From Azorinus chamasolen (lineage: Eukaryota; Mollusca; Bivalvia; Cardiida; Solecurtidae), in NCBI GenBank assembly GCA_963576725.1, contig OY755237.1, positions 66,498,269-66,562,268 of the forward strand: a stretch of 64,000 nucleotides of DNA, read 5' to 3'. Shown here one piece after another: positions 21,578 to 32,792 of the stretch. Positions within the stretch are counted from its first letter, which is position 1. Each line of letters begins with the position of its first letter. The notes beneath the pieces were generated by a model. It ran no database searches, was not told where the DNA came from, and saw only the letters and a list, made by a program, of their open reading frames with translations. The position numbers and the translations under genes were made by a program.

Positions 21578-21797
21578 GGGCTAGACTGCACTTTACCGGT
21601 ACGTGAACTGCGCATGAGCATAAACAACAATGGCTGTAGCCCCCGACATGAAGCAAATAAACGTATGAACTTGAAGAAAAAATAATCAAATAAGTCCAGG
21701 TTCTTAGTCTGCTCTGATGTTACAAAAGTTGTCTAAGCTCCGATGTTGCAAAGTTGTCAAAATGCTCGTACACGTACCGGTAAAGTGCAGTAGTCCC
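21578..21797 (+). mobile_element. Family M MITE
   Basis: Inverted ends share ACTGCACTTTACCGGTACGTG. The exact 7-bp direct repeat ACATTTT flanks it (21571-21577, 21798-21804). There is no coding capacity; superfamily uncertain. Confidence 0.75.
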
Positions 21798-21949
21798 ACA
21801 TTTTGGAAAAATATAAAATAAGTACTATACGATGGCTTTTTTTACCAAAACATCGGAATGAAATACTACATAAATCCAAAGACCTATTGAAAGATGTCTT
21901 TAATAGGTCTTTGATAAATCCAACTTACCAAAAAGGTCATTTATCGAAA

Positions 21950-22034
21950 TGTCGGGCACCCTTCATATGCCATTATAAAAATTAATCAATGTCATTATTT
22001 CTTACATTAATATTGAACAGGGATAGGGTTATAC
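21950..22034 (-). mobile_element. Family A1 right-arm fragment
   Basis: It has CCATTATAAAAATTAATCAA, TGTCATTATTTCTTACATTAATATT and GGGATAGGGTTA, preceded by an unrelated small hairpin (AAAGACCTATT and mirror, 21877-21915). Confidence 0.5.
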
Positions 22035-22890
22035 GAATATTAAAAAAGGTATATTTTTACAGATTTATGAATGTATCGGGGGGGGGGGAGAGAAAGGGGA
22101 GGGGGCGATGTGTCAATTTGTAACATTTATCGGTTAGAGGAAAGTTGACAGTCAATGGCTTTGCAATCGTGACCGTTCCTCACAATCCACGAACGTAAGG
22201 TCTGGCCCTGGCCTATCACTCACAACTTAATTCTAAGTAGAAATTTCCGGTGTTTCAAAATCTTCCGGGAGTAGGTTCTTGAGTTTGTTTTGTTACTGTC
22301 AAAAACAAAAGAACACTCGGCAAGAATAGTAGGTAAAGTGCGTTGAACGTAAATGAATATTCTCATATTTACTAAAGGGATATACCATTTATACATCTGG
22401 TGGTTGAGTCTTCAGTTTAATTCTTGCCATCACAAACAGGAATATGCTACAGAGACCATTGAAAAAGATTCGTCAGCTGACTGAACAGAAACAAAACATT
22501 TTAGAATGCGCAATGCTGGTGCGCATAAGAACGAGCACCTGTTTACACAACGCTGGTTTTTGGCCACACATGCATACCGGTGTGTATGACAGAAACCATT
22601 GAAAATTGTTTAGTATAAAACACGGACATTTAAAAAAAAAGAAAAGAAATGACGGTCCTATATACGGTCTTAGATTCGTAAACAAGACATATACCGAGAT
22701 CTTAGTTGGTAAAACTTTGTTATGGTCCTGATAAGACAAAGAAACAGTAAACAACACATATTTTTTCAAAACTGAGTTCAAATATTAAAACGATTTACTG
22801 TATAGTATATAAATTGGACATACGCCGTAATTAAAAAACACAATTTGATGAAACAACATATTCATGAGTAGTCTCATCAGTGAGCTGTTA

Positions 22891-24284
22891 TGGGGTCATT
22901 TCACCGAGTACGACCTGGAAAAGTCGCACGCGACCACGCGCGACCTTAATCGCAGCTCGGTTTTCCAATAGTCGCGGGCAAAAACCATGCGACCTACCCC
23001 ATTATTTTCTGTGCACGCTCTATGTTCGATGTTATCTCGTTTGACCTTCGATGTGTACGCTCTATATACGTCCTATACGCTCTACACACGCTCTATATAC
23101 GCTCTATCTACGTCTATCCACTCGATCTGAAGCGATCTTGACACGACCAAGGTTCGTTCTGTTCGACCAATCTGCGACATTGCCTCGATCTCTCGGCGAT
23201 CTATTCTCGCAAGCGCGCGACCTCGGCCGACCAAGACTCGTTCCCGGTCGATCTAGCTACGTACAAGTTGCAATGTACCCTCGATTAATACGTTTTAGTT
23301 GCGATCTCGAACGTTCTAGCCTCGCTCAGACGACCAATTCTCGATCTTTTCTCAACAGAGTCTCGCTCGAGCTACGTGCACACTGGTTTTGGTTGCACGG
23401 ATTTGCGCGCGACCCACTGCGATCGTTATACAATGCCCGGCGATCGTTGGCCGACCATCAGTTTTTGATCAGTCTCCGAAAGGATAACATGGACCAAATC
23501 GCTCTGCATCATGCTATTGTATTACAGCACCATGTCCTAAAATTGCAGCAAGACTATCTGGTTATGCTAATCATGCTGAAAAGGAGCTGCGTTAACACCA
23601 GAGGGAACATTATGGTCAGTACACCTCCCTCATGACGGAACTGAGGCTGGGAGATGAAGCTATCTACCGGATCTATAGCCATATGCCCCCAGAGATGTTT
23701 GACGAACTTTTGGCCAGGGTGGGGCCTAGAATTGAACACTAACTATAGAAGATCTATAGAACCGCAAGTTAAGCGAGGGTCGATCTTATTTGGTTGAAGC
23801 TTAAGCGCACAGAGGCCGCCAATTGAAATAATATGGAACGTACGGGTCTAGGGAAAGTCTGGGACAGGTCGCTCGGAGTGAGGCTTAATCGCAAAAGAGC
23901 GAAGCTAGATCGCACGGATCGAGCGAGGATCGAGCATGGGTCAAGCAGCACGACCATTCGCGCGACCAGTTTTCGCTCGAGAAGACTGAGCCTAGCTCAT
24001 CCCCGCTCTAGTTTCGATCGTCTCACGACCAATGCGTTCTATCGTCGCTCTTTCGACGCTCTCCGTGCGACTTTTAGGTCGAGGCTCGTTTTTTTGACAT
24101 GTCAAAAAACCGAGCTACGATCTGGTTTTCCGGGAGACCAATCCTCGACCATGTGCGACCACGGGAGACCAAGGCACGACCAACCCTCGGTCAACTGTCG
24201 ACTACGTGCGACCTGCGGCGACCAAGCCACGCTCTGAGATCGCAGCTCAGTCTTCCGGGAAGATTTCTCGGTGAAATGACCCCT
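22891..24284 (+). mobile_element. PIF/Harbinger-type element, GC-rich, non-autonomous
   Basis: Terminal inverted repeats begin GGGGTCATTTCACCGAG, with TTA directly outside on both sides (22888-22890, 24285-24287), the TWA target type of PIF/Harbinger. The subterminal 600 and 400 bp are packed with CGACC and CGATC motifs and are far more CG-rich than the surroundings. A nuclease fragment lies in the middle. Confidence 0.8.
23489..23788 (+). pseudogene. Harbinger nuclease N-terminal fragment
   Basis: It starts MDQIALHHAIVLQHHVLKLQ. After a frameshift it reads REHYGQYTSLMTELRLGDEA, then PPEMFDELLARVGPRIEH. A TAA and a second shift follow, then NYRRSIEPQVKRG. The order (GxY..L..ELRL, FDxLLxxVGPRI, TNYRRxIxP) is the start of the Harbinger DDE nuclease. 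The rest of the catalytic domain is missing, so it cannot encode an active enzyme. Confidence 0.8.
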
Positions 24285-24504
24285 TTAGAGAGCATCTTAG
24301 TTTTATGACATTTGCCGTCGTCTAGAATATCGCCAAAAGTAGCTTGATAGTCATTATTTCGATTTCACGTGTGGCTGGCATATAAGTAACTTCTACAGCT
24401 GTTTCAACAGTTACACATCCTCATCAGTCGAGATCTGTCTATCAATAAGTGTTTCCATCCGTTATATTAACCATACTCAAGACGGTGGAAACATGGAGCA
24501 GTGT

Positions 24505-24729
24505 TTGCAAACAGAGTAGGTCCAAATCAGACAGACAGCTTTACAGGAGTCATCTCCGTTTGTTAATTGGATAATACGATTCTGATTTGTAAATGCCAAC
24601 GTTAACATTTCCTATGGCATTGTACCACTATAAAAACAACAACAACAACAGATAGATCAAATTTATATTCAGACAGAATTTATAATGCAATTATTTCTTA
24701 CACTATTATTCATTTGGGTTAAGGGTTAA
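24505..24729 (-). mobile_element. Family A1, left end missing
   Basis: It has a degenerate core (GCAAACAGAGTAGGTCC), an AT-rich arm with an (AAC)n run, and the end GGGTTAAGGGTTAA. Confidence 0.6.
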
Positions 24730-24881
24730 TCTTGTTTTGTATCTGTCTTTGAACAAGTATCATGCGCTTAATAGCATTGTTCTGCCAGGTCTTGATACTA
24801 TTCATAAGCATATTTTCTCAGGACACAGTCCGCAGTCCCATCAGTGCCATCCTCCGTGAAAGTACTATCATCAAACTTAAG

Positions 24882-25105
24882 TTAACCCTTTCCTCCATAT
24901 AAACGCCATTTCACGCCTGTGAAAACAGAGTAGACCAAGATCAGAAGGCCCCTGGATGAGCCGCTTGATTAGGGTCTGTTCTGTTCGCTTATATAGTTAT
25001 GTAGATATGACCTTAAAGTTTTTGCCTAAGCCAACACTTCCCTTTTAGTGTTTACATTATAAAATTAAGCTAATTAAATGATCAATTCACATATAAATGT
25101 TCAAC
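24882..25105 (-). mobile_element. Family A1 MITE
   Basis: It starts TTAACCCTTTCCTCC. The core centre is decayed (GGCCCCTGGATGAGCC). It abuts an inverted A1 copy. Confidence 0.65.
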
Positions 25106-25349
25106 AGGGATTCCTCCATGGATATTCATTATAATATGTAACATTGACGTCATAAATATTAATTAGCTATAATAGCACATGGACACATGAAGTTTTGGCC
25201 ATGATAGAAACTGTAGAATCATATCTATATTATAGCATAAGCAAACAGAGCAAACCCTGATCAGACGACTCTCCTACATGAGCCGTCTGATCTAGATCTA
25301 CTCGTTTTACAAAGGCACAGCAAGGCGTATTTATGGCGTAACGGGTTAA
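25106..25349 (+). mobile_element. Family A1 MITE, inverted relative to its neighbour
   Basis: It has the AT-rich arm, a core at about 25240-25310 and the end GTAACGGGTTAA. Confidence 0.7.
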
Positions 25350-25449
25350 ACAGAACTATATATATGTAGAGCCGAAACCTCTGTCATCCAACAAGAATGA
25401 TAGTTTGGTAATGCATGAGGAAGAATTAATTTTAGCTGGAAAATTTTAT

Positions 25450-25662
25450 CATTTCACGTGACAGGGACCTTTGTAAACAGAATATACTCTCTTGTAGTAG
25501 CCGTCTGATAAGGCTTTGGTTTGTTCCTATTAAATAATATATTCCTGATTCTATATGTTCTGTCCTGGTAAACAATTTCTCTGTCCATGATGCCATTATA
25601 AACATTCAGTTGATTAATATTCATACATTATTGATTCTTTATGGATATAAAAGGTGTTAACT
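25450..25662 (-). mobile_element. Family A1, degenerate
   Basis: It has a decayed core (GTAAACAGAATATACTC) and an arm with GATTAATATTCATACATT; it ends GGTGTTAA. Confidence 0.55.
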
Positions 25663-25752
25663 GGTTACCTGCACTACCTTAGACAACTCAGCTGGTTATA
25701 GTTCGCTAATTTACATCACATTCAAATATTCTATATGAAGTAGTGTTAACTA

Positions 25753-25956
25753 CAGTAAAACCTCTCTTAACCGGCCGTTAAATTTAGTATGAATATCGGT
25801 CTTGGAGACAGGTGGCAGCTTAATGCAGGGTGAAAGTCATGCAGAAAGCTCCTAGAGGAGCTTTCTGCATGACTTTCACCCTGCATTATGCAGCCACCTG
25901 CCTAAAAGTATCTAAATTCTTATCTAGTAGAATTCCGGTTAAGAGAGGTTATACTG
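25753..25956 (+). mobile_element. Family C MITE, complete
   Basis: It is TA-flanked, with ends CAGTAAAACCTCTCTTAACC and GGTTAAGAGAGGTTATACTG. The palindrome at 25809-25900 is centred AAGCTCCTAGAGGAGCTT. Confidence 0.9.
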
Positions 25957-25984
25957 TAATTACCTCGCGCCTGCTACCTGCAAA

Positions 25985-26080
25985 TTCCTGATAACATTTG
26001 TAAACAGTTTGGTTTCAGATGAGATGCTCACTGCTCAGTAACCAGGCATCTCTCTAGGAACAAAACTGTTTGACAATCTG
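25985..26080 (+). mobile_element. Degenerate family F core
   Basis: It has GTAAACAGTTTGGTTTCAGA and the mirrored CAAAACTGTTTGAC. Confidence 0.45.
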
Positions 26081-26160
26081 GTCGTATTTTAAAAAGAAAT
26101 GTTTGGAAAATAAGATGTGAAAACTGAAGTATACTTTATATTTAACCGATGTCATGTAGC

Positions 26161-26508
26161 TTAACCCATTACTCCATAGATACGCCTTTTAACCATTTAC
26201 TCCATAAATACGAATTTCTACGCCTTGGCAATGAGAGTAGACCCTAATCAGACGGCTCATATAGGGTTAATATATATATATCTGATTTTACAATTTCTGA
26301 CTTTGCCAAAACAATCCCATTTTAAATGTCCTACAGGAACCTTCTGTTCAGGGTCTGCCTTGTTTGCTTATGCTATTATATAGATATGAATCACAGTTTC
26401 TGACATTACTGAAAACTTCTGTGTCTATGCCCTATTATAATGACTAATCTAATTAATATTGACGATATCATTATTTCTTACATGAAAAGTTATGTAGTAA
26501 ATGGTTAA
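26161..26508 (-). mobile_element. Rearranged family A1, duplicated left end
   Basis: The terminal TTAACC..TTACTCCATA occurs twice (26161, 26188). Two incomplete core halves are separated by AT-rich sequence. It ends AAATGGTTAA. Confidence 0.6.
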
Positions 26509-26718
26509 CGCATTTGCAAACAGAGTAGACCCAGATCAGACGGCCCACATAGGATCCGCCTGAACAGGAATTGCTGTTTTCCGATAGAATTATTTGATTC
26601 TACAGTTTTTTTTACCAGAGTCAAAACTTTTTTCAGCCCATGTATCATTATAAACATCAAGCTAATCAATATTCATACATACATTATTTCCTATATTAAT
26701 ATTCATTGAGTAAAGAAT
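26505..26718 (-). mobile_element. Family A1 sharing TTAA with previous copy
   Basis: The core GCAAACAGAGTAGACCC has the decayed centre CCACATAGGATCC. The TTAA at the far end is mutated. Confidence 0.6.
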
Positions 26719-26975
26719 TGAGGGAAGTAACAATTCGATTAATGTGGCATTATCACTGTGGAGTGCAATCTAAAATAGCTGAAGAGGATGTCGTGTTATA
26801 TTATAATGGATATGAATTATGATAATAATGTCACATTTCCCAACATTTGACAGCCGTGAAACAATGTAATGTTTCGTAGAGTAATATTTGCATGTAAACC
26901 TTTTCTCCGTACATACGCGTGGGATGCTACACCCAGATCAGACGACTCCTAACTCCTAAACAATGCCAATGGTGA

Positions 26976-27105
26976 GTGAGAGGGAGGGGGGGGGGGGGGG
27001 GGGGGGGCACTACGTCCTTAGTTAGTAGTCGTGATTTTTTACACTGAACTATACGGAGAAATAAAGCCTCCCCACCCCCACCCCCCACCCCCACCCCCTC
27101 TGAAA
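26976..27105. repeat. Poly-G run followed by CCACCCC-rich stretch
   Basis: A run of about 28 G at 26980-27007 is followed 60 bp later by CCCCACCCCCACCCCCC-type sequence (about 27066-27099). The two strands could form opposing G-quadruplexes or pair with each other. Confidence 0.8.
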
Positions 27106-27641
27106 AGTATGTTTTCCCCCATCTTCAAAAAAATCCCCTCTTGCCGGATGATAGTTAGTTAGACTTAGTTAATATAAATTATGGAATAAGTAAATGGCTG
27201 TATTTGAGCTACTTATAGCTACACTGGCCATATTAACATGCTGAGCTAAGACTTTAACATAAATAGGTTATACATCATTCAATGGCAAAATCCCATTTTG
27301 GCTCGTCCGCGTCCCCCGACTATGGACCCGGACCGATTTCCCTCAGAACTTTGAAAAAAAAACCTGGTAATCCTTGTTCAATAAAAAAAAAAAACTAAAG
27401 CGGCATATCTGTAGTAATATTCCAATCTTTTTGGGCAGGACGAATGACACTAACAGTGACATTCTAGTGTTCTAACGGCAGGCTTTCTTGGTATACAGCT
27501 TGTAAATATATTCCTAAATATTTTGATGTCTGTCCTTCTTTGACACCTGTCATTGGTATACAAAACCAGGAGCCTTAATACTCACACAAGTACAAAATAA
27601 TCGTTTTCCAGTTATCTCCCTTCTGACAAATTAATATATGT

Positions 27642-27790
27642 AACAGTAGAACCTATCTTAAGCGGCCGTCAAATACAGGTCTGTAAGGCATGTGATAGCT
27701 TAATACAGGTCAAAAGTAATGCAGAAAGCTCCTATAGGAGCAAATAAAGTTTAATTCTTGGGGTTTAAGACAGGTGGTAGCTTAACCATT
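27642..27790 (+). mobile_element. Family D, broken
   Basis: The left end CAGTAGAACCTATCTTAAGC and left arm run to GCTCCTATAGGAGC. The right arm is replaced, with only GACAGGTGGTAGCTTAA afterwards. Confidence 0.6.
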
Positions 27791-27977
27791 TACTCCATTA
27801 ATACTCACAGAATACTCCATTCCTTATGAACATTATCCATTGCACAATAAATATGCATTTCTACTCCTTTGAAAACAAAACAGACCCTGATCAGACGGTC
27901 CATGTAGGATATGTCTGATCTGGGTCTACTATGTTTGCAAAGGCGTGAAAAGGCGTTTGTATGAGGGAAAGGGTTAA
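27782..27977 (+). mobile_element. Family A MITE, arm-deleted
   Basis: It is TTAA-bounded, with core arms CAGACCCTGATCAGACGG and mirror. Its left TTAA lies inside the D copy's arm. Confidence 0.65.
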
Positions 27978-28190
27978 CATCTTACCTGGTAAATATTCAT
28001 GAACTTGAACGACACCACACATTATGAGTACCAATTAATTTAATCCAGTATTAAAACTATAGAATAAGAAAAAATAGTGTCGTGGCAGTAGAGAGTCATA
28101 CCTGCAGCATGTTTAACAAACAAAGCAGACTGGCCAGACAGCTCCTACAATAGTCTCGAATATTGATGGCGTATTATTTGCCTGTTTGTT
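27974..28190 (+). mobile_element. Family A1 fragment
   Basis: It begins at the shared TTAA, has a TACCTGGTAAATATTCATG arm and a half-core AACAAACAAAGCAGACTGG. Confidence 0.5.
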
Positions 28191-28424
28191 AAAAACACAA
28201 AAATATTATACATAGTTTGACACGTTTATTGACAATAAACCTTAAGGTCAAATAGAACCATGTGGTACAATCATGCATATTGAAATGGCGACAGTGTTGA
28301 ATTGGAATATCAACAAGGGAAGTAAGATACATTTTCACATTAAGATTAGCGTCTCTTTATCCATCATAACATAATTATGTTCAACTTATTCATGAAAGAC
28401 TATGCCCATCGAAGACATCAACTA

Positions 28425-28628
28425 CAGTAAAACTTCGATTATCCGAACACTAAAATACGTATTATTATCGATCTTTAAGACAGGTGGCAGCTTAATGCAT
28501 GGTGAAAGTCATGCAGAAAGCTCCTCTAGGAGCTTTCTGCATGACTTTCACCATGCATTAAGCAGCCACCTGCCTAAAAGGGTCTAAATTCTTCTATACC
28601 GAAAATTCGAATAATGGAGGTTTTACTG
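28425..28628 (+). mobile_element. Family C variant, complete
   Basis: It is TA-flanked. The left end CAGTAAAACTTCGATTATCC is strongly pogo/Tigger-like; the right end is GGAGGTTTTACTG. The palindrome at 28481-28572 is centred AAGCTCCTCTAGGAGCTT. Confidence 0.9.
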
Positions 28629-28939
28629 TATATTAACTTAATCCTCGAGTTAAAATATAGAAAAAGGAAATACATACATCATGTATATGTATTGGCATCA
28701 ACACCACTACTGTATCGCGCTTCATTAACTCTTTTCTCGGGTTTTTTAACCAAAAACATATACATGTACGTTATATGCTGTTAATAACATGTCTCTAGAT
28801 CCAAATTATGTCTAGTATTCTCATATTATTTATGGAAACCCCATTTAGATCTTATTTTGGAACCCATCAAATGTTCATATTGATGGGACACAACAAACAA
28901 ACTATTTGCTGGTATAAGCCATTGACATACGTGCTATGG

Positions 28940-29015
28940 GATCAGCAAACAGTGCATACCCTGATCGTTCGGCTCATTTAAGAGCCCTCTGACCTATGTC
29001 TACACTGTTTGCCCA
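28940..29015 (+). mobile_element. Family G core fragment
   Basis: It has GCAAACAGTGCATACCCTG and the mirrored TATGTCTACACTGTTTGC. Confidence 0.5.
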
Positions 29016-29108
29016 TGTTCTTCTTGATACAAATGGGATAAAATACCCATCGAAGATTGATTTTACATCTGATAAGCATTTGTAAGTGTAGGTGTAATCA
29101 TTAGAGGG

Positions 29109-29244
29109 TTAATACACGTTTTTTCGGGCAATAACATCTGCAGTGTCCCGAGGGACTGTTGTTGGCCCGAGCCCGAAGGGCGAGGGCAACAACATTTCCG
29201 AGGGACACTGCAGGTGTTATTGCCCGAAAACAAACGTGTATTAA
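29109..29244. repeat. Long hairpin bounded by TTAATACACGTTT and its mirror
   Basis: Inverted arms include CGGGCAATAACATCTGCAGT, then GTCCCGAGGGAC, around a loop GCCCGAAGGGCGAGG. It ends at the TTAA that begins the next element. I recall similar CTGCAGTGTCCC hairpins as dispersed repeats in marine invertebrates, but cannot check this here. Confidence 0.75.
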
Positions 29245-29658
29245 CGCTATTCTTGCATAAAATCCTTTTTCTGCTTTCCTGCGTCAGTTTAATTCTTCCC
29301 AATACAAGCAAAACTATACACTTCTTTGACACTTCCGTTCGTTCGATTTATGCTGTTTCCGGGCCACTGTTTTCTTTCTGACATCATTCCATGATTGTAT
29401 CAAATACCGTTTACACGGAATTTCATTCAAAATGTCTATCACTAAAAACAGTTCATTGTCGGTGCCCCTGAAATACTCGCACCGTTCACATAGCTTATGT
29501 AAAAACGCCATATAGTATTCGCGTCCATTGTTTACATTAGGCCCGGAATAGGTATTCTTAAAACCGGTCAACAACAGCGCGTGAGCACGAGAATCGCCTT
29601 GTTAATACATGGTCTAGCGGGACTACAACAGCACGTTTTATGCAAGAATAGTCGTTAA
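29241..29658 (-). mobile_element. TTAA element with ends CGCTATTCTTGCATAAAA
   Basis: Inverted ends TTAACGCTATTCTTGCATAA and TTATGCAAGAATAGTCGTTAA enclose 418 bp. The minus strand has an 80-codon open stretch (EYYMAFLHKLCERCEYF, then ELFLVIDILNEI and SWNDVRKK) that may be a captured or transposon-derived coding fragment. I do not recognise it confidently. Confidence 0.6.
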
Positions 29659-29754
29659 CCTTTAGATGTAGCGGAGTGATGTTATAGGTCCGAGTTGAAA
29701 CGCACTGAAAGCTGCGTCACATCAGGATCCAACATGTTTAATCTTTTACTCAAT

Positions 29755-29935
29755 GTCTGTTTTTATGCCCCCGTTGACGATAGTCAGAAGGAATTATGTT
29801 TTGCACCTGTTCGACGTCTGTCTGTCCGCCTGTCTGTCTGTGTGTCACGCTTGTACGTGCAGTTGGTTGTCAAAGTATTTTCATTGCCAAGCATCACCAC
29901 GGGGGACATCGCTGTGTCTTACAGACACAATTTTC
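29755..29935 (+). repeat. Dispersed repeat starting TTTTTATGCCCCC, with CTGTCTGTC block
   Basis: It has TTTTTATGCCCCCGTTGACG followed by a CTGTCTGTCCGCCTGTCTG tract and CACGGGGGAC. A related repeat lies at 53212-53470. Confidence 0.5.
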
Positions 29936-29939
29936 TAGT

Positions 29940-30167
29940 TGTTATAAATAATGACATCATATAGATCAATTAGATTACAATGTATTATTTATACTGGCAC
30001 ATGAACACAGCCATGTTTGGCCACTGCAGAAACGGTAAAAACAAATTTATATAATACCATAAGCAAACAGAACATATCCCGTTCAGATGGTGCCTACAGG
30101 AGCCGTCTGGTCTCGGACTATTCTATTTGCAAAGGCGTTAAAAGGCGTATTTATGGAATAAGGGGTT
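29940..30167 (+). mobile_element. Family A1, left end missing
   Basis: It has the AT-rich arm, a core with centre TGCCTACAGGAGCC, and the end AAGGGGTTAA. Confidence 0.65.
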
Positions 30168-30239
30168 AAGGTCTTGATTTTGTCTTTGATATGAAATGGA
30201 AGATATAGTTCTGTGATATTTTTAGACAGATGGAATTTT

Positions 30240-30640
30240 GAACCCTCTGCATGAATGCAGGAAACCAGTGAACTGACAGTTTAGACACAGATCAGAGAGA
30301 TAGGGTCTACGCTGTTGCCATTCAACACCCTATAGCAAATTCAACCCATTCGCATTAAATGGACTAAACTGTTCCACTGTTAACCCTCCCCCTCGTGTAT
30401 ACGTGTTTTCACGCATTTGCAAACTCCTATAGGAGCCGTCTGATCAGGGTCTGCTCTGTTTGCTTATGGAATTTGCTAGATCTGTTTCTATACCTTCTAA
30501 AATGGCTACACTGTTCCACCTTGCACATTTCATTGTAAATATTTTGTCCATGCATATTCAGTAGGTATTGAAATTTGTAATAAACACAGAACGGGGAAAT
30601 GGTTAATGTTGAGCATCCAAAGGGCTATTGAAAGCTGCTC
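30240..30640 (+). mobile_element. Family G interrupted by A2
   Basis: The G left part (GAATGCAGGAAACCAGTGAA; core lacking its centre) and right arm (TTGAGCATCCAAAGGGC) flank the A2 copy at a TTAA. Confidence 0.6.
30380..30606 (-). mobile_element. Family A2 MITE, left palindrome arm deleted
   Basis: It is TTAA-bounded. GCAAA is fused directly to CTCCTATAGGAGCCGTCTG, so about 20 bp of one arm is gone while the other arm is intact. Confidence 0.8.
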
Positions 30641-30816
30641 AGTTTGTTAAAAGTCATGGATGTGAGTTGTAATAGTACCAGAAAAATGTCGTCTTTACTT
30701 ACAAATATAGGAAAGAATTTAAGATCAACATATAACATAAATGTAAGACGTGCTTTATATAAATGTTAACAGTTACGTGTTTTTAAAAACAAATCGATCA
30801 AAGAAATGTCAATATA

Positions 30817-31217
30817 CAGTAGAACCTGTCCTATAAGGAGTCTTAAAAGCAGGTGGTTGCTTAATGTAGGGCAAAGGTAATACAGAACGCTCATATAGGG
30901 GCTTTCTGCATTACTTTTGGCCTGCATCAATTTACTACATGCATTGCAGACCCATAATTAGACCTCATCTTGATGGCCACTTAACCCATTCCCTCATAGG
31001 CTATTTTTGGATACAACCTCTTTGAATTAATCTACCGAAAAGGAGCATTAATAAGAGAAAAGGAAAATTTTAGAATTTTGTAATTTGAAACCATTGTGAT
31101 AAATAGAGCATTTGCTCCAATAGGAGCAAATGCTCTATTTTTCACAATGGTTTCACAAAATGACTTTTACAGACTCGTCAAAAGTCGTCATTATGAGGGA
31201 ATGGTTTAAGACATAAT
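30817..31217 (+). mobile_element. Family D interrupted by B
   Basis: The left end CAGTAGAACCTGTCC and decayed palindrome lead to GATGGCCACTTAA, where B is inserted. The D end resumes as GACATAATC. Confidence 0.7.
30981..31209 (+). mobile_element. Family B MITE, complete, inserted in the TTAA of D
   Basis: It is TTAA-bounded. The palindrome at 31087-31154 has the centre GCTCCAATAGGAGC. The target is the TTAA present in the right end of family D. Confidence 0.85.
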
Positions 31218-31309
31218 CTACTGGAGTCCAGTCATCATGGTCATAAGTCAAAATATGTGACGTTTGTTGACAATCAGTTCACGAATCATAATTATAAGTT
31301 ATATGAATT

Positions 31310-31425
31310 AACCTTACTCGATAACGACGCACTTTTATGCATTTGCAAGCAGAGTAGACCCAGATCAAACAGTTCCAGTTGAAATTCCCTTTTTCATATG
31401 CCGTAACAATTCAGTTATATGTAAT
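31310..31425 (-). mobile_element. Family A fragment
   Basis: It has GCAAGCAGAGTAGACCCAGA and a decayed centre. Confidence 0.45.
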
Positions 31426-31674
31426 TAACCATTCTCTTGCTGAATTTTAAAATACATGTCTCCTTCTTTACCCATGCCCTGTTGTATAATTACATATATA
31501 TTCACTGTGTACACGTATTTCGCTGTGCAATCACTGCTGTGGTGTACACTGGTTGTACAATCAACTTGTAAATAGTGCAGACCCTGATGAGACAGCTCCT
31601 GCAGGAGCTGTCTCATCTGGATCTTCACTATTTACCGGTAGGTATATTGACGTGAATAGCAAGCGAAGGGTTAA
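31425..31674 (-). mobile_element. Family H MITE, second copy
   Basis: It is TTAA-bounded and inverted relative to 5701-5957. Centre CAGCTCCTGCAGGAGCTG; end AAGCGAAGGGTTAA. Confidence 0.8.
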
Positions 31675-32004
31675 TATTCAAACATTAATTAAGTTTTACA
31701 GTAATATTCATTAAGTAAAGCATTAACAATGTTTTTCTGTTATGTCCTGCCATATATTTAACAAATGCTTATTTCTTTTTGAACTTTGAAATTGTCTACC
31801 ACATCGAAAATACTACGAGGGTCCTGGAGTAGGCTCAGAAACACTTGTTTCGTTTTTCGTCTTCTTCTTTCATTATTCGTCAGAGTTTTATTAAACAGAA
31901 AAAATCATAGCAAAACTCGTCATCTATAAGCGACATCAGTTCTTGCCCAGTATCATAAAACTACAAAGACAAACATGTCCGTAAACATTATTATAACTAT
32001 TAGT

Positions 32005-32462
32005 TTAACCTTTTCCCCTTGAATATCCATTTAACCCATTAGCCCATAGGCTAGTTTTAGATCCAACCTCTTTCAATAAATCTACCGAAAAGGAGGATTA
32101 ACTAGAGAAAATATATTTTTTAGAATTTTGAAGTTTGAAACCATTGTGATAAATAGAGCATTTGCTCCTATAGGAGCAAATGTTCTATTTATCACAATGG
32201 TTTCAAAAGGTGACTTTTCAGAGGCGTAGAAAGGCGTATTTATGGAGGAAAGGTATAAGACTGTATTACTACATGAATAGGCATGTACTACAGTATTATT
32301 ATTATTATATTTTACCGTGACAGACAATATAGAATCTGATCTATTTTACTCCATAGGCAGACAGAGCAGACCCTAGTAAACCGAATCCTACAGGAGCCGT
32401 CTGATCTGGGTCTACTCTGTTTGCAAATGTGTTAAAATGCGTATGTATGGAGTAAATAGTTG
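32005..32462 (+). mobile_element. Family A1 interrupted by B
   Basis: The left end TTAACCTTTTCCCC runs to GAATATCCA. After B, the arm resumes and leads to the core (about 32355-32425, centre TCCTACAGGAGCC). Confidence 0.7.
32031..32258 (+). mobile_element. Family B MITE with A1-like right end
   Basis: The left TTAA is intact. The palindrome is at about 32137-32205 with centre GCTCCTATAGGAGC. The right arm GGCGTAGAAAGGCG is the A1 terminal arm. Confidence 0.8.
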
Positions 32463-32542
32463 AGAAGACTACATGGGTAAAACTCATCTATAGCAGCCAT
32501 CAAAACCAGGTTTAATTCTCCGTCTGCAAGACATGTAGTAGC

Positions 32543-32792
32543 TTAACCACTTCCCTCATATAAACGTGTTTTATGGCATTTGCAAACAGAGTAGACCCAG
32601 ATCAGACGGCTCCAATAGGAGCCGTCTGATCAGGGCCTGCTCTGTTTGTTAGTGGAATTTGAAACATCTGTGATTTTACTTTCTAAAATGGCTACAATGT
32701 TCCACCTTCCATATTTCATTATAACTATTTTGTCCATGAATATTCCGATGCTATTGAAATTTGGAATAAATATTGAACAGAGAAAGGGTTAA
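32543..32792 (-). mobile_element. Family A2 MITE, complete
   Basis: It is TTAA-bounded. The palindrome at about 32580-32650 has the centre GGCTCCAATAGGAGCC. Its right TTAA is also the left TTAA of the next B. Confidence 0.85.

Noticed and set aside
22473..22781. 102-codon minus-strand frame
   Set aside because: Contains a poly-Phe run from an A-rich tract; no splice or family support.
22940..24308. Long Arg/Ser-rich open frames (for example a 194-codon frame at 23051-23635)
   Set aside because: They arise from CGATC/CGACC-rich subterminal repeats of the Harbinger element; only the short segment from 23489 resembles a transposase.
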